The notes below the pieces were generated by a model, which did not search any database, was not told the DNA's origin, and saw nothing but the letters and a program-made list of their open reading frames with translations. 64,000 nt of DNA from Cryobacterium sp. Y82 (lineage in GTDB: Bacteria; Actinomycetota; Actinomycetes; Actinomycetales; Microbacteriaceae): NCBI RefSeq assembly GCF_002929495.1, contig NZ_PJJJ01000035.1, forward strand, positions 62,270 through 126,269, in the 5' to 3' direction. The position numbers were made by a program, and so were the translations under genes. Below, one piece after another: positions 7,821 to 19,623 of this stretch (position 1 is its first letter; the number at the start of each line of letters is the position of its first letter).

Positions 7821-8294
7821 ATGGCAGCTCAGGCTCTCACCCACCCAGACGCCCCAACACGCACCCCAGCAGGCGCGACCGACGGCCTCGTCAGGCACGG
7901 GGTGCGTGACCGACTTGGACTCCCCCGCCCACTGCTCTGGGGGTACATCGGACTGGCCCTGTTTATGGTCGATGATGGCGTCGAGACCAACATTCTCGCG
8001 CCATTTCTCACCGGCGATCACAGCTTCAGTATCCCCCTCGTCGGCACCCTCGTCACGGTCTACGGCGTGGCCGTCGCCATCGCCGCGTTCCTCTCCGCCG
8101 CACTCTCGGCCGTGTTCGCCGGTCCGCTCCTCGTGGCCCTGCTCTACGGCACCCTCGGCGCACTCGGACTCGTGGTGCTCTTTGCCGTGCTGTATCTGGT
8201 CGCTGCCGTGATGGCATCCGTTTTGCGGGGAACGCAGCCCGGCTTTCACGGTGTGCCCGCTCGCATTCCATTTCATGACGCTCGACTGAATTGA
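7821..8294 (+). pseudogene. MFS polyol transporter remnant with in-frame internal deletion
   Basis: The 157-residue product begins like a full MFS polyol permease: a basic N-terminus, TM1 around LLWGYIGLALFMVDDGVE and TM2 around GTLVTVYGVAVAIAAFLSAALS. It then jumps after AALS to a segment typical of the last helix or two (AGPLLVALLYGTLGALG, then VVLFAVLYLVAAVMA) and an arginine-containing tail. MFS carriers are about 400-450 residues, so some 250-300 residues including TM3 to about TM10 appear to be missing without loss of frame. The start has an AAGGA SD at 7808-7812. The gene ends 7 bases before the dehydrogenase gene. It is unlikely to transport. A four-helix neoprotein is conceivable. 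Confidence 0.7.
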
Positions 8295-8301
8295 GGCCCC
8301 T

Positions 8302-9803
8302 ATGACCACGCTCACCACTCCCCCATTTTCCAACGGCACCGCCCTTTCGACGGATGCCCTGCCCGCCCTCGCCGCCACCGTGCGCGTTCCGTCCTACGAC
8401 CGCACCGGACTGACCGCGGGCATCATGCACTTCGGTGTCGGCGGGTTTCACCGGGCGCACCAGGCACTCATGATCGATGACCTGCTCAGCCAGGGTCTGG
8501 CCCGCGATTGGGCCATTTGCGGAGTCGGCGTGCTGGCCGGTGACGCGCGCATGCGGGACGTCTTAGCTGCCCAGGATGGCCTCTACACTCTGGTCGAAAA
8601 GCACGCCGATGGGCATCTGGAGGGACGCGTCATCGGATCGATCATCGATTTTATGTTCGCCCCCGACGACGTCGATGCTGTCATCGAGCGGATGGCCAGC
8701 CCCGAGGTGAAGATCGTCTCGCTCACCGTGACCGAAGGCGGCTATAACATCAACCCGGTGACCGGGGCTTTTGATCTTAGCAACCCGCAGGTCCAGGCCG
8801 ACCTGGCGCCTGGCGCCGCGCCGGCCACAGTCTTCGGCATTGCCGTTGAGGCTCTGCGACGCCGACGCGACCGCGGAGTGACCCCGTTCACGGTCATGTC
8901 CTGCGACAATCTGCAAAACAACGGTGAGGTTGCCCACCGCACCTTCGTGGCATTCGCGACCGCCCGCGACGCCGAACTTGCCACCTGGATCGACGTCAAC
9001 GTGAGCTTTCCGAACAGCATGGTCGACCGCATCACCCCCGGCACAACGGATGCCGACCGCGCGCTGGTCGCCGCGACCTTCGGCGTCCTGGATGCCTGGC
9101 CTGTGGTGTGCGAGCCCTTCTTCCAGTGGGTATTACAGGATTCCTTCACTGATGGTCGACCACCGTACGAGCACGTGCGTACCCAGCTCGTCGCCGACGT
9201 CGAGCCCTACGAGCTCATGAAGCTGCGGTTGCTGAATGCGAGCCACCAGGGCCTGTGCTACTTTGCACATTTGATGGGCTACCGGCTCGTGCACGACGCC
9301 GCGGCCGACCCGCTGATTGCGCTCTTCCTGCGCGCCTACATGGATCGCGAGGGCTCCCCCACCCTCAAACCGGTACCCGGCATCGACCTCGAAGCTTACA
9401 AAGACGAGCTCATCGAGCGGTTCTCGAACCCGAGCGTACGCGACACCGTTGCGCGGCTGTGCAACGAGTCCTCTGACCGCATTCCCAAGTGGCTCGTGCC
9501 GGTGATCGTCGACCAGCTCGTGGCTGGTCGTTCGGTGCAGCTGTCAGCGGCGATCGTGGCCAGCTGGGCCCGCTATGCGGAGGGAACGGATGAGCAGGGC
9601 CACCCGATCGAGGTCGCCGACCGTCTGAAGGAACGGGTCATGAATAACGCTGCCGGATTCGCCGCTGACCGACATTCGTTTTTGCGCGATCGCGACCTGT
9701 TCGGCGATCTCATCGACGACACGACGTTTGTCGGGGCCTACGACCAGGCGCTTGACCTGCTGCACACGGTCGGTGCTCGTCAAACGCTGGTCGCGCTCCT
9801 CGC

Positions 9804-9807
<4 letters not shown>
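8302..9807 (+). CDS. mannitol dehydrogenase family NAD-dependent oxidoreductase
   Basis: This 501-residue polyol-specific long-chain dehydrogenase has an N-terminal Rossmann part starting at [16 protein letters not shown] and a C-terminal helical domain with the catalytic motif KLRLLNASH (Lys307, Asn312, His315). Family members oxidise D-mannitol to fructose, or D-arabinitol or D-altritol relatives, with NAD. Length and motifs fit mannitol 2-dehydrogenase, but the exact polyol cannot be read from sequence. An SD (GAGG) lies at the end of the preceding transporter remnant, so translation is probably coupled. The regulator is probably the divergent DeoR protein. The stop overlaps that of the convergent UvrA-like gene by four bases (CTAG). 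Confidence 0.9.
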
Positions 9808-12221
<2,414 letters not shown>

Positions 12222-14378
12222 CGGATCTCCTGTGATTGGCGGCACTGGGCAGAAATCGGGCCCACCAGTCGAGAATAATCTCGAACCGTTGCAAACGGTG
12301 CCGTGGACGACCGGTACGGCTGAGTTCGTGGTTCTCCCCCGGAAAGATAACCAGTTCGGCCTGAATCCCGCTGCGTTTAAGCGCGGCATAGTAGCGCTCA
12401 CCCTGCGACAACGGGCAACGCAGATCCTGCGCGGAATGGAGGACGAGGGTCGGGGTTTGCACCTGGCTGACCAGGAACTGTGGGCTTTGGCTTCGCACCA
12501 GGTTGGCATCCGTTCCTGCATACTCGTCACCGAAGAAATCGCCGATGTCGCTCGTACCAACAAATGCGTCGGGATCCAGAAAACCGCGTTCCACGATGGC
12601 GGCGGCAAAGCGGTGATCGTGCGCGATCGTCCAAGCGGTCAAATAGCCCCCGTAAGACCCACCCATGATGCCGACACGCTCTGCATCGAGAACGGGCTCG
12701 GCTGCGAGGGCACCGTCGAGAAAGTCCAACACGTCAGCCAGATCGAGCGTGCCCATCCGCTGGCGGATGGCGCGCCCATGGGCTTCGCCATAACCGGACG
12801 ATCCGCGCGGGTTGCAGAGAACCACCGCGTAGCCTGCGTCGACGTAGACCTGGGTCTCATCGAGGAGCGCGCCGGTGTACTGGGAGTATGGGCCTCCGTG
12901 GATGGTCAGGAGCACCGGGTGCGGGCCTGGTCCTGGCGGGGTATGCACCCAACCGTGCACCGGGTAGCCGTCTCGCCCGGTGATCGTGAGTTCGATACCC
13001 GGCACCAGACCGGTAGCGCGAAGGTGCCCGGAGAAGTCGGTAAGGCGTTTAGGTTCGAGGCACGGCGTCTGCGTGCCGGGGAGGTTCGTGTGAACGAGAA
13101 CGAGGTCACCGGACGTACCGCCGGACTGCACGGCGACGACCACAGATTCCCCGCTGGCATCCGCTGAGCTCGCGACGCTTGCACCGCAGTCGAGTGGCTC
13201 CACGCGCCCGTCGTGGGAGACGCGGAGCAAATCGACGCGGCCGCGACTGCCACGCAGCACGAGCACGGAACCATCCGCCAGCACGCTGATTCCCCCGGTG
13301 GCCTCCAGATCAAGTAAATCCTGCCCGGTCTGGTGCGGGTGCGTCACGCGTATCGGTGTCGAAGCGTCACCCGGGTAAACACTGCGGTACAGAGCGCTCA
13401 CCCGTCCGACGAAATCTCGACCGGTCGCACCGACGTCGGTGGCGAGCAGCCAGAGCGCACCGTCATCGGCACAGGCGAGAGCCGAGATGCTCAGGTTCTT
13501 CGTCGAACGCACGACGGTACGAGCTGGAGCGGGTAATTCATGCGTCTTGGAAGCGTCTTCGTCGAGGCTGAGGTTGAGTTCAATGACTTCACTGCGTAGG
13601 TCGTTGTCACGGTCGGCATGACGCGCCGAGATAGTGAGGAGTCTGGACCCCGCAGACGCAAAGGCCAGGCCGGAATGATCGAAATTCCCCTCGGTCACCT
13701 GGCGTGCGACCGGAAGTCCGGACGGCAGGCTGGCCTGCACCGGGAAAACGGGGTTCCACCCGGTACCCGGTTGGACTCCGGACTCAGCGCGAGTTGCATC
13801 GGCCAGAACAGGTGCGAGAGCGGGCATTGGTGCGCCCCAGACGTTGGGCACCACAGCCAGGAACACGTGCACGCGCCGATCGTTGGTGTAGCCGACCCCG
13901 TTCGAGCGGTATCGCAGGGTGTCGATGCGACGGGCTGGTTCTGCGTCCGCCGACAAGCCGACGACCGTGCCGTACCTTCCGCGTTCGGGAACCCGGGCCA
14001 GGAAAGCGATCCGGCCACCGTTTGGATGCCAACGGAAGTCAGTCACGCCGAGAGCCGCGTCGGTCATTGCCAGGGGCTCGCCGCCGGCCGCGTCGACGAC
14101 GTGCAACTGCGCGGTGCCACCGGCATCGGCCCTGAGAAACGCGATCAGGCTGCCGTCCGGGGAAAACCGGGGCTCCGTATCACGAAAGCCGCGGGTGATT
14201 CGGCGGGGAGCGGGCTCCCCCACCAGCGCGACGGTCCACAATTGGCCGACGTAGTCATCCGCTGCGAAGTCGGCGTTCACCCGCGAGAAAACCGCCCGCG
14301 AACCATCAGGATGGATCGTCGGGCGCGACACCGTCCGGAGCAGCGGAAGATCGGCAGCCTTCATTGCTTACTCACTTT

Positions 14379-15143
14379 CTAGGCGTTGGAGAACCCGGTC
14401 GTGTCGCCGACCAAACGGGTATTTCCCACTGGAACCGGATCCACCGCAGCCGAGACAATCTCCGCGGCAAACTCGCTGACGTTGTAGAGACGCCCCGCTG
14501 CCTCTTTGCGGGCGTTCAGGGCGCCCGGGTTGGACCGTTCGAGTAGCGTCGCCGTGATGGTGCCCTCGATCATGTCGCCGGAAACGACGACGAATCCGAT
14601 ACCGGACTCTTCGAGTTCGGGAATGACGGCGCGCAGGGCGTCTTCGCCCGCGCGCTTGCTGCGGGCGACCGGCTCATATTCCGGCATGGTGCTTGTCGTC
14701 TCAATAAAGTGCGCCTGGTGGCTGGTGACAAAGACAACCCGGGATTCGTCACCGAGCAACGGGATGGCACCGTTCAACAAGTTGACTTGGGCGTCGCGAT
14801 TGAGCTTGATGGCGTAGTCAGCGGCCATCCCACTTTCCATACCGCCCGATGCGTTCATCACGAGGATGTCGAGGCCCCCGTATTCGGCCCTGATGGTCGC
14901 GAACATCGCGGCTACCGATGCCGGGTCGGTCAGGTCAGCTCCGACCGTGATGGCTTGCCCACCGGCGGCGCGAATGGCATCGGCGAGTTTGTTCGCTCGC
15001 GCCTCCTTATTGCGGTAGTTGATGACGACCCGCGCTCCAGCCTGGGCAAAATAGCCGATGGTATCGGCGCCGATACCGCGGGACGAGCCGGTGACGAGTA
15101 CGCGCTTGCCCTCGAGTGATCCTGCTGCAAGTGGATTGGTCAC
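14379..15143 (-). CDS. SDR-family oxidoreductase with atypical active site
   Basis: This Rossmann-fold short-chain dehydrogenase of about 254 residues carries the cofactor motif VTGSSRGIGADTIGYFAQAG and an NNAG-like MNASGGM. The serine of the active site is in VFVTSHQAHF, but the expected YxxxK motif reads VARSK. The only nearby tyrosine, in MPEYEPVARSK, is seven residues before the lysine. The catalytic geometry may therefore differ. The GTG start at 15143 is preferred because AGAGGAG stands six bases upstream and the glycine motif then falls at the usual place. It precedes the S9 peptidase gene by 14 bases on the same strand. Confidence 0.85.
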   Translation of the reverse strand: MTNPLAAGSLEGKRVLVTGSSRGIGADTIGYFAQAGARVVINYRNKEARANKLADAIRAAGGQAITVGADLTDPASVAAMFATIRAEYGGLDILVMNASGGMESGMAADYAIKLNRDAQVNLLNGAIPLLGDESRVVFVTSHQAHFIETTSTMPEYEPVARSKRAGEDALRAVIPELEESGIGFVVVSGDMIEGTITATLLERSNPGALNARKEAAGRLYNVSEFAAEIVSAAVDPVPVGNTRLVGDTTGFSNA

Positions 15144-15307
15144 GCATGCTCCTCTAAATTCGGTCAACTTTATTCCGTGATGAAGTGTGGCCTGATCGGC
15201 CACTCCCATACTTTCGACCTTATCAACAAGCCACAGTCGCTCCCTCGGCGTGTTGAACGCGGTACCTGCTAGTTTCAAGGTGAAACTGAATGTGGAAGGT
15301 GTCACAC

Positions 15308-15802
15308 ATGGTCGACCTGACCGACTATCTCTGGATTTTGTGGCTCGTGTTCATTCTCGTGGCCATTACCATCGAACTGCTGAGCCTGGAATTTACCTTC
15401 CTGATGATCTCCATCGGCAGTCTGGGCGGTTTGGCCGCCAACCTGCTCGGACTGGACTGGTGGCTGCAGATCGTGTTCGCCGCTGGACTGTCAGTACTTC
15501 TGCTTCTGACCATTCGCCCCTTCTTACTGCGGGCCCTTCGCAAGGGAGGCGATCCGGCGCTCAGCAACATCGACGCGCTGATCGGAATGACCGGCCGGGT
15601 CATGTCCACGGTCACCGAAACCGGGGGGCTGGTCAAACTAGCCAACGGCGAGACCTGGACCGCTCGGCTTCTGCTGGCGCACCCCGACAGCAGCGCCGCT
15701 TCCCGGCCTGGTGTGGAGCCCGGCCAGCCAGTCACCGTGCACCTCATCGAAGGCTCCACCGCCGTCGTCATCTCCGCCGAAAGGACCCAGAACAATGCTT
15801 GA
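15308..15802 (+). CDS. NfeD-like membrane protein
   Basis: The 164-residue protein starts with three hydrophobic helices (WILWLVFILVAITIELL, FLMISIGSLGGLAANLLG and IVFAAGLSVLLLLTIRPF) and ends with an OB-fold domain (IGMTGRVMSTVTETGGLVKL, then VTVHLIEGSTAVV). This is the short NfeD form that partners SPFH proteins. Such pairs sit in membrane microdomains and are proposed to modulate membrane protein quality or fluidity. The ATG at 15308 has GGAAGGTG upstream. The gene overlaps the following SPFH gene by eight bases, which supports a joint function. Confidence 0.9.
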   Translation: MVDLTDYLWILWLVFILVAITIELLSLEFTFLMISIGSLGGLAANLLGLDWWLQIVFAAGLSVLLLLTIRPFLLRALRKGGDPALSNIDALIGMTGRVMSTVTETGGLVKLANGETWTARLLLAHPDSSAASRPGVEPGQPVTVHLIEGSTAVVISAERTQNNA

Positions 15803-16760
15803 CCCCACAGCTTTTATCGGTCAGATTTTCGTGATTGCACTTCTCGCAGTGTTGGCGGTGTTCGTCATCGTCATCCTCGTGCGCGCGATTCGCATCATTC
15901 CCCAGGGCAACGCCGGGGTGGTCGAGCGCCTCGGCAAGTACCACAAGACACTGCTTCCCGGTTTGAATCTTCTTGTGCCGTTCGTCGACCGGGTACGGCC
16001 GCTCCTCGACATTCGCGAGCAGGTGGTGTCTTTTCCCCCGCAGCCCGTGATCACCGAAGATAATCTCGTCGTCTCCATTGACACCGTCGTCTACTTTCAG
16101 GTGACGGATGCCCGCGCCGCCACCTACGAGATCAACAACTACCTCGGTGCAGTCGAACAGCTCACCACGACCACCCTGCGTAACGTGGTCGGCGGGTTGA
16201 ACCTCGAAGAGGCTCTGACCAGCCGGGACAACATCAACAGCCAGCTGCGCATCGTGCTCGACGAAGCTACCGGCAAATGGGGCATCCGGGTGGGCCGAGT
16301 CGAGCTCAAGGCGATCGAGCCGCCCCACTCCATCCAGGATTCGATGGAGAAGCAGATGCGCGCCGAACGCGACCGTCGCGCGCTCATCCTCACAGCGGAG
16401 GGTACCAAGCAGTCTGCCATTCTCACCGCCGAGGGGGCGCGCCAGGCAGCGATCCTCGAGGCTGAGGGTGACGCCAAGGCTGCGGTATTGCGCGCGCAGG
16501 GTGAGGCCGAAGCCATCACCACCGTGTTCAAGGCTATTCACGACGGAGATCCAGATCCGAAACTGCTCGCCTACCAGTACCTGCTGACGTTACCCAAGCT
16601 CGCGGAGGGCAGCGCCAATAAGCTCTGGATTGTGCCGAGCGAACTGACCGAGGCGATGAAGGGCATCGGCAGTGCGTTTGGTGCGAATGCTCACGACCCA
16701 AAGCCGGGGGCAGCCGCTTCACCGGCGACGTCCGCGCGCGCCGCAGCGCCGCAGGCCTAG
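15795..16760 (+). CDS. SPFH/band 7 protein (QmcA/stomatin-like)
   Basis: The 321-residue protein has one N-terminal transmembrane helix (FVIALLAVLAVFVIVILV, about residues 10-30), a band-7 domain starting at RIIPQGNAGVVERLGKYH, and a coiled coil made of imperfect repeats ILTAEGTKQSA, ILTAEGARQAA, ILEAEGDAKAA and VLRAQGEAEAI (about 205-255). The tail is Ala/Pro-rich. Stomatin-like proteins oligomerise on the inner face of the membrane and form scaffolds. The start at 15795 overlaps the NfeD gene, the classical NfeD-SPFH arrangement. It is also followed closely by the glycerophosphodiesterase gene, suggesting a membrane-lipid-related operon. Confidence 0.93.
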   Translation: MLDPTAFIGQIFVIALLAVLAVFVIVILVRAIRIIPQGNAGVVERLGKYHKTLLPGLNLLVPFVDRVRPLLDIREQVVSFPPQPVITEDNLVVSIDTVVYFQVTDARAATYEINNYLGAVEQLTTTTLRNVVGGLNLEEALTSRDNINSQLRIVLDEATGKWGIRVGRVELKAIEPPHSIQDSMEKQMRAERDRRALILTAEGTKQSAILTAEGARQAAILEAEGDAKAAVLRAQGEAEAITTVFKAIHDGDPDPKLLAYQYLLTLPKLAEGSANKLWIVPSELTEAMKGIGSAFGANAHDPKPGAAASPATSARAAAPQA

Positions 16761-16763
16761 GCG

Positions 16764-17528
16764 GTGGCGGAGAGCACACAATCCGTCTTTCTGAGTGCGC
16801 CGCATCCCCGGGTTTTCGCTCACCGCGGTCTGGCACTGGACGCGCCGGAAAACTCCTTGCTCGCCTTTGTGAAGGCCCTGGCGGGAGGGGCAACCCATCT
16901 CGAGACCGACGTGCACGTGTCGCTTGACGGTGTGGCCGTGATCAGCCATGACCCAGACCTGGCTGCGCTCGGACGGGACGTACGCATCGACCAGTTGACC
17001 ATGCCTGAGCTGAGGCGCATCAATCTTGGCTACGGCCAATCGTTTACATCCCTGGCCGATACCCTCGAAGCTTTCCCAGCGGCGCTGTTCAATATCGACA
17101 TTAAGACGGATGCCGCCGCCGACCCGGCCGCCCAGGCGATTCGTGACCAGCGAGCCACGCCGCGAGTTCTCGTGACCTCGTTCAATGACTCGCGCCGCCG
17201 CCGCGTGGTCGACCTGCTCCCCGGTGTGGTTTCCTCCGCGTCGTCGCCGCTCGTGGTGCTGGCCGTAACGGCGACGAATCTAGGCCTTACCTCTCTCGTT
17301 CGCCGGACGCTTGCTGGCTGCGTCGCCGTGCAGGTACCCGAGCGAGCAGGACCGGTTCGCGTTATCACGCCCCGATTCATCGAAATGATGCATAGAGTGG
17401 ACGTCGAGGTGCACGTGTGGACCATCAACGACCCGGTAGAGATGATTCGACTGCTCGATTTGGGAGTCGACGGCATCGTGACGGATCGCACGGATCTTGC
17501 TGTGGAAGTCGTCACTCGTCGAACCTGA
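16764..17528 (+). CDS. glycerophosphodiester phosphodiesterase
   Basis: The 254-residue TIM-barrel enzyme hydrolyses glycerophosphodiesters to glycerol 3-phosphate and an alcohol. The diagnostic residues are in FAHRGLALDAPENSLLAF (His and Glu), HLETDVHVSLDGVAVISHDP (metal-binding Glu/Asp and the second histidine) and the late VHVWTINDP. There is no signal peptide, so it is the intracellular type used in phospholipid turnover. Translation starts at a GTG only three bases after the SPFH stop, so it belongs to the NfeD-SPFH transcript. No unusual residues are seen in the active site. Confidence 0.92.
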   Translation: MAESTQSVFLSAPHPRVFAHRGLALDAPENSLLAFVKALAGGATHLETDVHVSLDGVAVISHDPDLAALGRDVRIDQLTMPELRRINLGYGQSFTSLADTLEAFPAALFNIDIKTDAAADPAAQAIRDQRATPRVLVTSFNDSRRRRVVDLLPGVVSSASSPLVVLAVTATNLGLTSLVRRTLAGCVAVQVPERAGPVRVITPRFIEMMHRVDVEVHVWTINDPVEMIRLLDLGVDGIVTDRTDLAVEVVTRRT

Positions 17529-17533
17529 GAATT

Positions 17534-17556
17534 ACCTCCCAGAACGGGGGGTTTGG
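17534..17556 (+). terminator. weak stem-loop after the phosphodiesterase gene
   Basis: ACCTCCC (17534-17540) can pair with GGGGGGT (17546-17552, one G-U pair) across a five-base loop just after the glycerophosphodiesterase stop. It is followed by TTGG rather than a long U-tract. It may separate this operon from rbpA. Confidence 0.3.
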
Positions 17557-17639
17557 GAAGGTTAACACCCAGCTTGATGGTTTACAACTGTCTAAGCATC
17601 GTGGTCGTTTTGTGATCGCGACTGAGAGGAGACCACACT

Positions 17640-18008
17640 ATGGCTGACCGCAGTTTGCGTGGCATGAGATTGGGCGCACAAAGCCTGCAGAGCGAAGAGG
17701 GCGTCACCTTCTCCCCCCGTGTTACTCACACCTACCGGTGTGAAACATGTGGGCGAGAGACGGTAATGATTTTTTCGGCTGAAGCCGAGGCTCCGGACGA
17801 ATGGGAATGCAAGTACTGTGCACGAACGGCGACCCGACTGGTCGACTCCCTGCCGGTGATCGTTGACCACTCCGACGAGAAGATCGCTCGGACCCACTGG
17901 GACATGTTGCTGGAACGACGGTCCAGAGACGAACTCGAAGAGTTGCTCGAAGAGCGCCTCTCAGTGTTACGTCTGCGGCGTGGTGGCCAGCAAAAAATCG
18001 GCGCCTAA
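17640..18008 (+). CDS. rbpA: RNA polymerase-binding protein RbpA
   Basis: RbpA is an actinobacterial essential transcription factor that binds the principal sigma factor and stabilises open promoter complexes. The 122-residue sequence shows the standard architecture: N-terminal tail MADRSLRGMRLGAQSLQSEE, a zinc-ribbon-like core with CETCG and CKYC, the basic linker, and the sigma-interaction domain beginning at RTHWDMLLERRSRDELEELLEERL. An AGAGGAG SD precedes the ATG. It is monocistronic, ending in a clear terminator and converging with lnt, an arrangement also seen in mycobacteria. Confidence 0.97.
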   Translation: MADRSLRGMRLGAQSLQSEEGVTFSPRVTHTYRCETCGRETVMIFSAEAEAPDEWECKYCARTATRLVDSLPVIVDHSDEKIARTHWDMLLERRSRDELEELLEERLSVLRLRRGGQQKIGA

Positions 18009-18026
18009 CCGCCGGCTGCACCCGCA

Positions 18027-18062
18027 CGACCCCGCACTCTGTGCCGGGGTCGTTGTTGGTTT
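18027..18062 (+). terminator. intrinsic terminator of rbpA
   Basis: An eleven-base-pair stem with one bulge is formed by CGACCCCGCAC (18027-18037) and GTGCCGGGGTCG (18041-18052) around the loop TCT. It is followed by TTGTTGGTTT. It lies between the convergent rbpA and lnt genes and fits termination of rbpA. Confidence 0.7.
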
Positions 18063-18089
18063 AAGGGTCGTTTTGTGACTTGCGTTGCT

Positions 18090-19616
18090 TTACCGGCGCC
18101 GTTGGCGCCGGTCGAAACGCGCGCACAGGGCCAAGCCAGCCAAGCCGAGCCCCGAGACGAGCCATTCCAGTCCGCGGCCGGCCACCATCGCCGGCGTGAT
18201 GGTGTCGCTGAGCGGGACGGTCTGCACCATGGCTCCCGCTGTGAAGGTCGGCAGGCTGTCGAGCGTTGCCCCGTCTGGCGTGATGATCGCGCTCGAGCCG
18301 ACAGTCGAGATATTGACCACCGTACGGCTTGTCTCCATCGCGCGCAGCCGGGCGATAGCCAGTTGTTGTACGCTCTCATCGGTGTGCCCGAAATCGGCGT
18401 TGTTGGTTTGGGCGAGAATGATTTGGGCTTCGTCGTCGATCATTTCGTGCACCAACTGATCGTCGGCGATGTCGAAGCAGATCGCTATTCCGGCCAGAAC
18501 CCCGTTGATATCGAAAATATTGTCGCGGGTGCCGATGCCGTAGTCCCGGCCAATGAGGTCGATCAGGTCCGGAGCGAATGGTCGCCAGAACGCCCGATCC
18601 GGCATGTACTCGGCAAACGGCACCGGGTGCACCTTGTCATAGACGTCCACGGCACCACGACCGGCCTCCCAGAGCAGCGAGCTGTTGTAGTAGGTGTCAT
18701 CGGGCCTGGTAATGGTGCCGGTGACGAGCGGGGCATCCATTTCGGTACTGATGTAGTCGAGTACTTGCGCGGCTGCCTCGGAAACGGTGGGGTCGATGTC
18801 ACTCGAGTTTTCCGGCCAGACCACGAAATCGACCTTCTGGCCGATCAGCGGCAGGGTGGCCGAGGTGTGGTCCTGCAGAATCTGACCCGGCGCATGCTCG
18901 GCAAACAGGCCGGCATCCGCGTTTCCCTGCACCGCGGCCAGGCGCACCTCGCCGCTTTGCAGCGTCGGCCACGCCGGAACTGCAAGGACCACCGCGACGG
19001 CACCGACGGCGATGCCCGTCCGCAGCGTGCGCGCCAGCTCCGGTTCGCGAAATACTTGCACAGCGAGAGCGCTCAGCCAGACCAGAATAAAGCTCAGACC
19101 GGACAAACCCACCCAGGCCACGAGCGGACCGAACGGACTCTCGGACTGTGACAGGGCAACTCGGCCCCAGGCAAAGCCGCCGTAGGGCCAGACTGCACTG
19201 ATCGCCTCCCTGGCCGTCCACAAGCCGGCAACAACAACCGGAACAACGCCGAGACGACCCCACGCACTCGGCCATACTTGAGGACCGTGCCGGAGGACGA
19301 CGGCGGTCACGCCGAGCCCGACGGCGAAGAACAGGCTCTCCAGTCCGCCGAGCGCGAACCACGGCACAAGACCGAGATACAGGGTGATCCAGAAGATATG
19401 GATCAACCAAAAAGACAACCCGGCGACCAGACCCACGAGCAGTCCCGTCGCCAAGCTGCGACCGAGCAGGGACAGGAGCATGAGGGCGACCCCCACCGGA
19501 GCAAGATACCACCAGTCGCGATCCGGGAAACCGGCATCCAGAACCGCGCCGGCGCCGCCCGCGACGAGAAGGGCCGCCCACAAAGGCAGGCTGAACGCGC
19601 GCTCATTCCCCCACAT
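18090..19616 (-). CDS. lnt: apolipoprotein N-acyltransferase
   Basis: Lnt transfers an acyl chain to the N-terminal cysteine of lipoproteins at the outer face of the membrane. The 508-residue protein has about seven to eight membrane spans in its first 210 residues, then a nitrilase-like domain (about 225-480) with the catalytic residues in WPENSSD (Glu), YDKVHPVPFAEYMPD (Lys) and IAICFDIADD (Cys), and a last C-terminal helix before an Arg-rich end. The start at 19616 (MWGNERAF) is placed seven bases after the helY stop. Unlike the mycobacterial homologue it carries no polyprenol-monophosphomannose synthase domain. Confidence 0.93.
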   Translation of the reverse strand: MWGNERAFSLPLWAALLVAGGAGAVLDAGFPDRDWWYLAPVGVALMLLSLLGRSLATGLLVGLVAGLSFWLIHIFWITLYLGLVPWFALGGLESLFFAVGLGVTAVVLRHGPQVWPSAWGRLGVVPVVVAGLWTAREAISAVWPYGGFAWGRVALSQSESPFGPLVAWVGLSGLSFILVWLSALAVQVFREPELARTLRTGIAVGAVAVVLAVPAWPTLQSGEVRLAAVQGNADAGLFAEHAPGQILQDHTSATLPLIGQKVDFVVWPENSSDIDPTVSEAAAQVLDYISTEMDAPLVTGTITRPDDTYYNSSLLWEAGRGAVDVYDKVHPVPFAEYMPDRAFWRPFAPDLIDLIGRDYGIGTRDNIFDINGVLAGIAICFDIADDQLVHEMIDDEAQIILAQTNNADFGHTDESVQQLAIARLRAMETSRTVVNISTVGSSAIITPDGATLDSLPTFTAGAMVQTVPLSDTITPAMVAGRGLEWLVSGLGLAGLALCARFDRRQRRR

Positions 19617-19623
19617 GATGGGT

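Noticed and set aside
18075-19151. Plus-strand frame of 358 residues
   Set aside because: It is the shadow of lnt, which carries the Glu-Lys-Cys site on the other strand.
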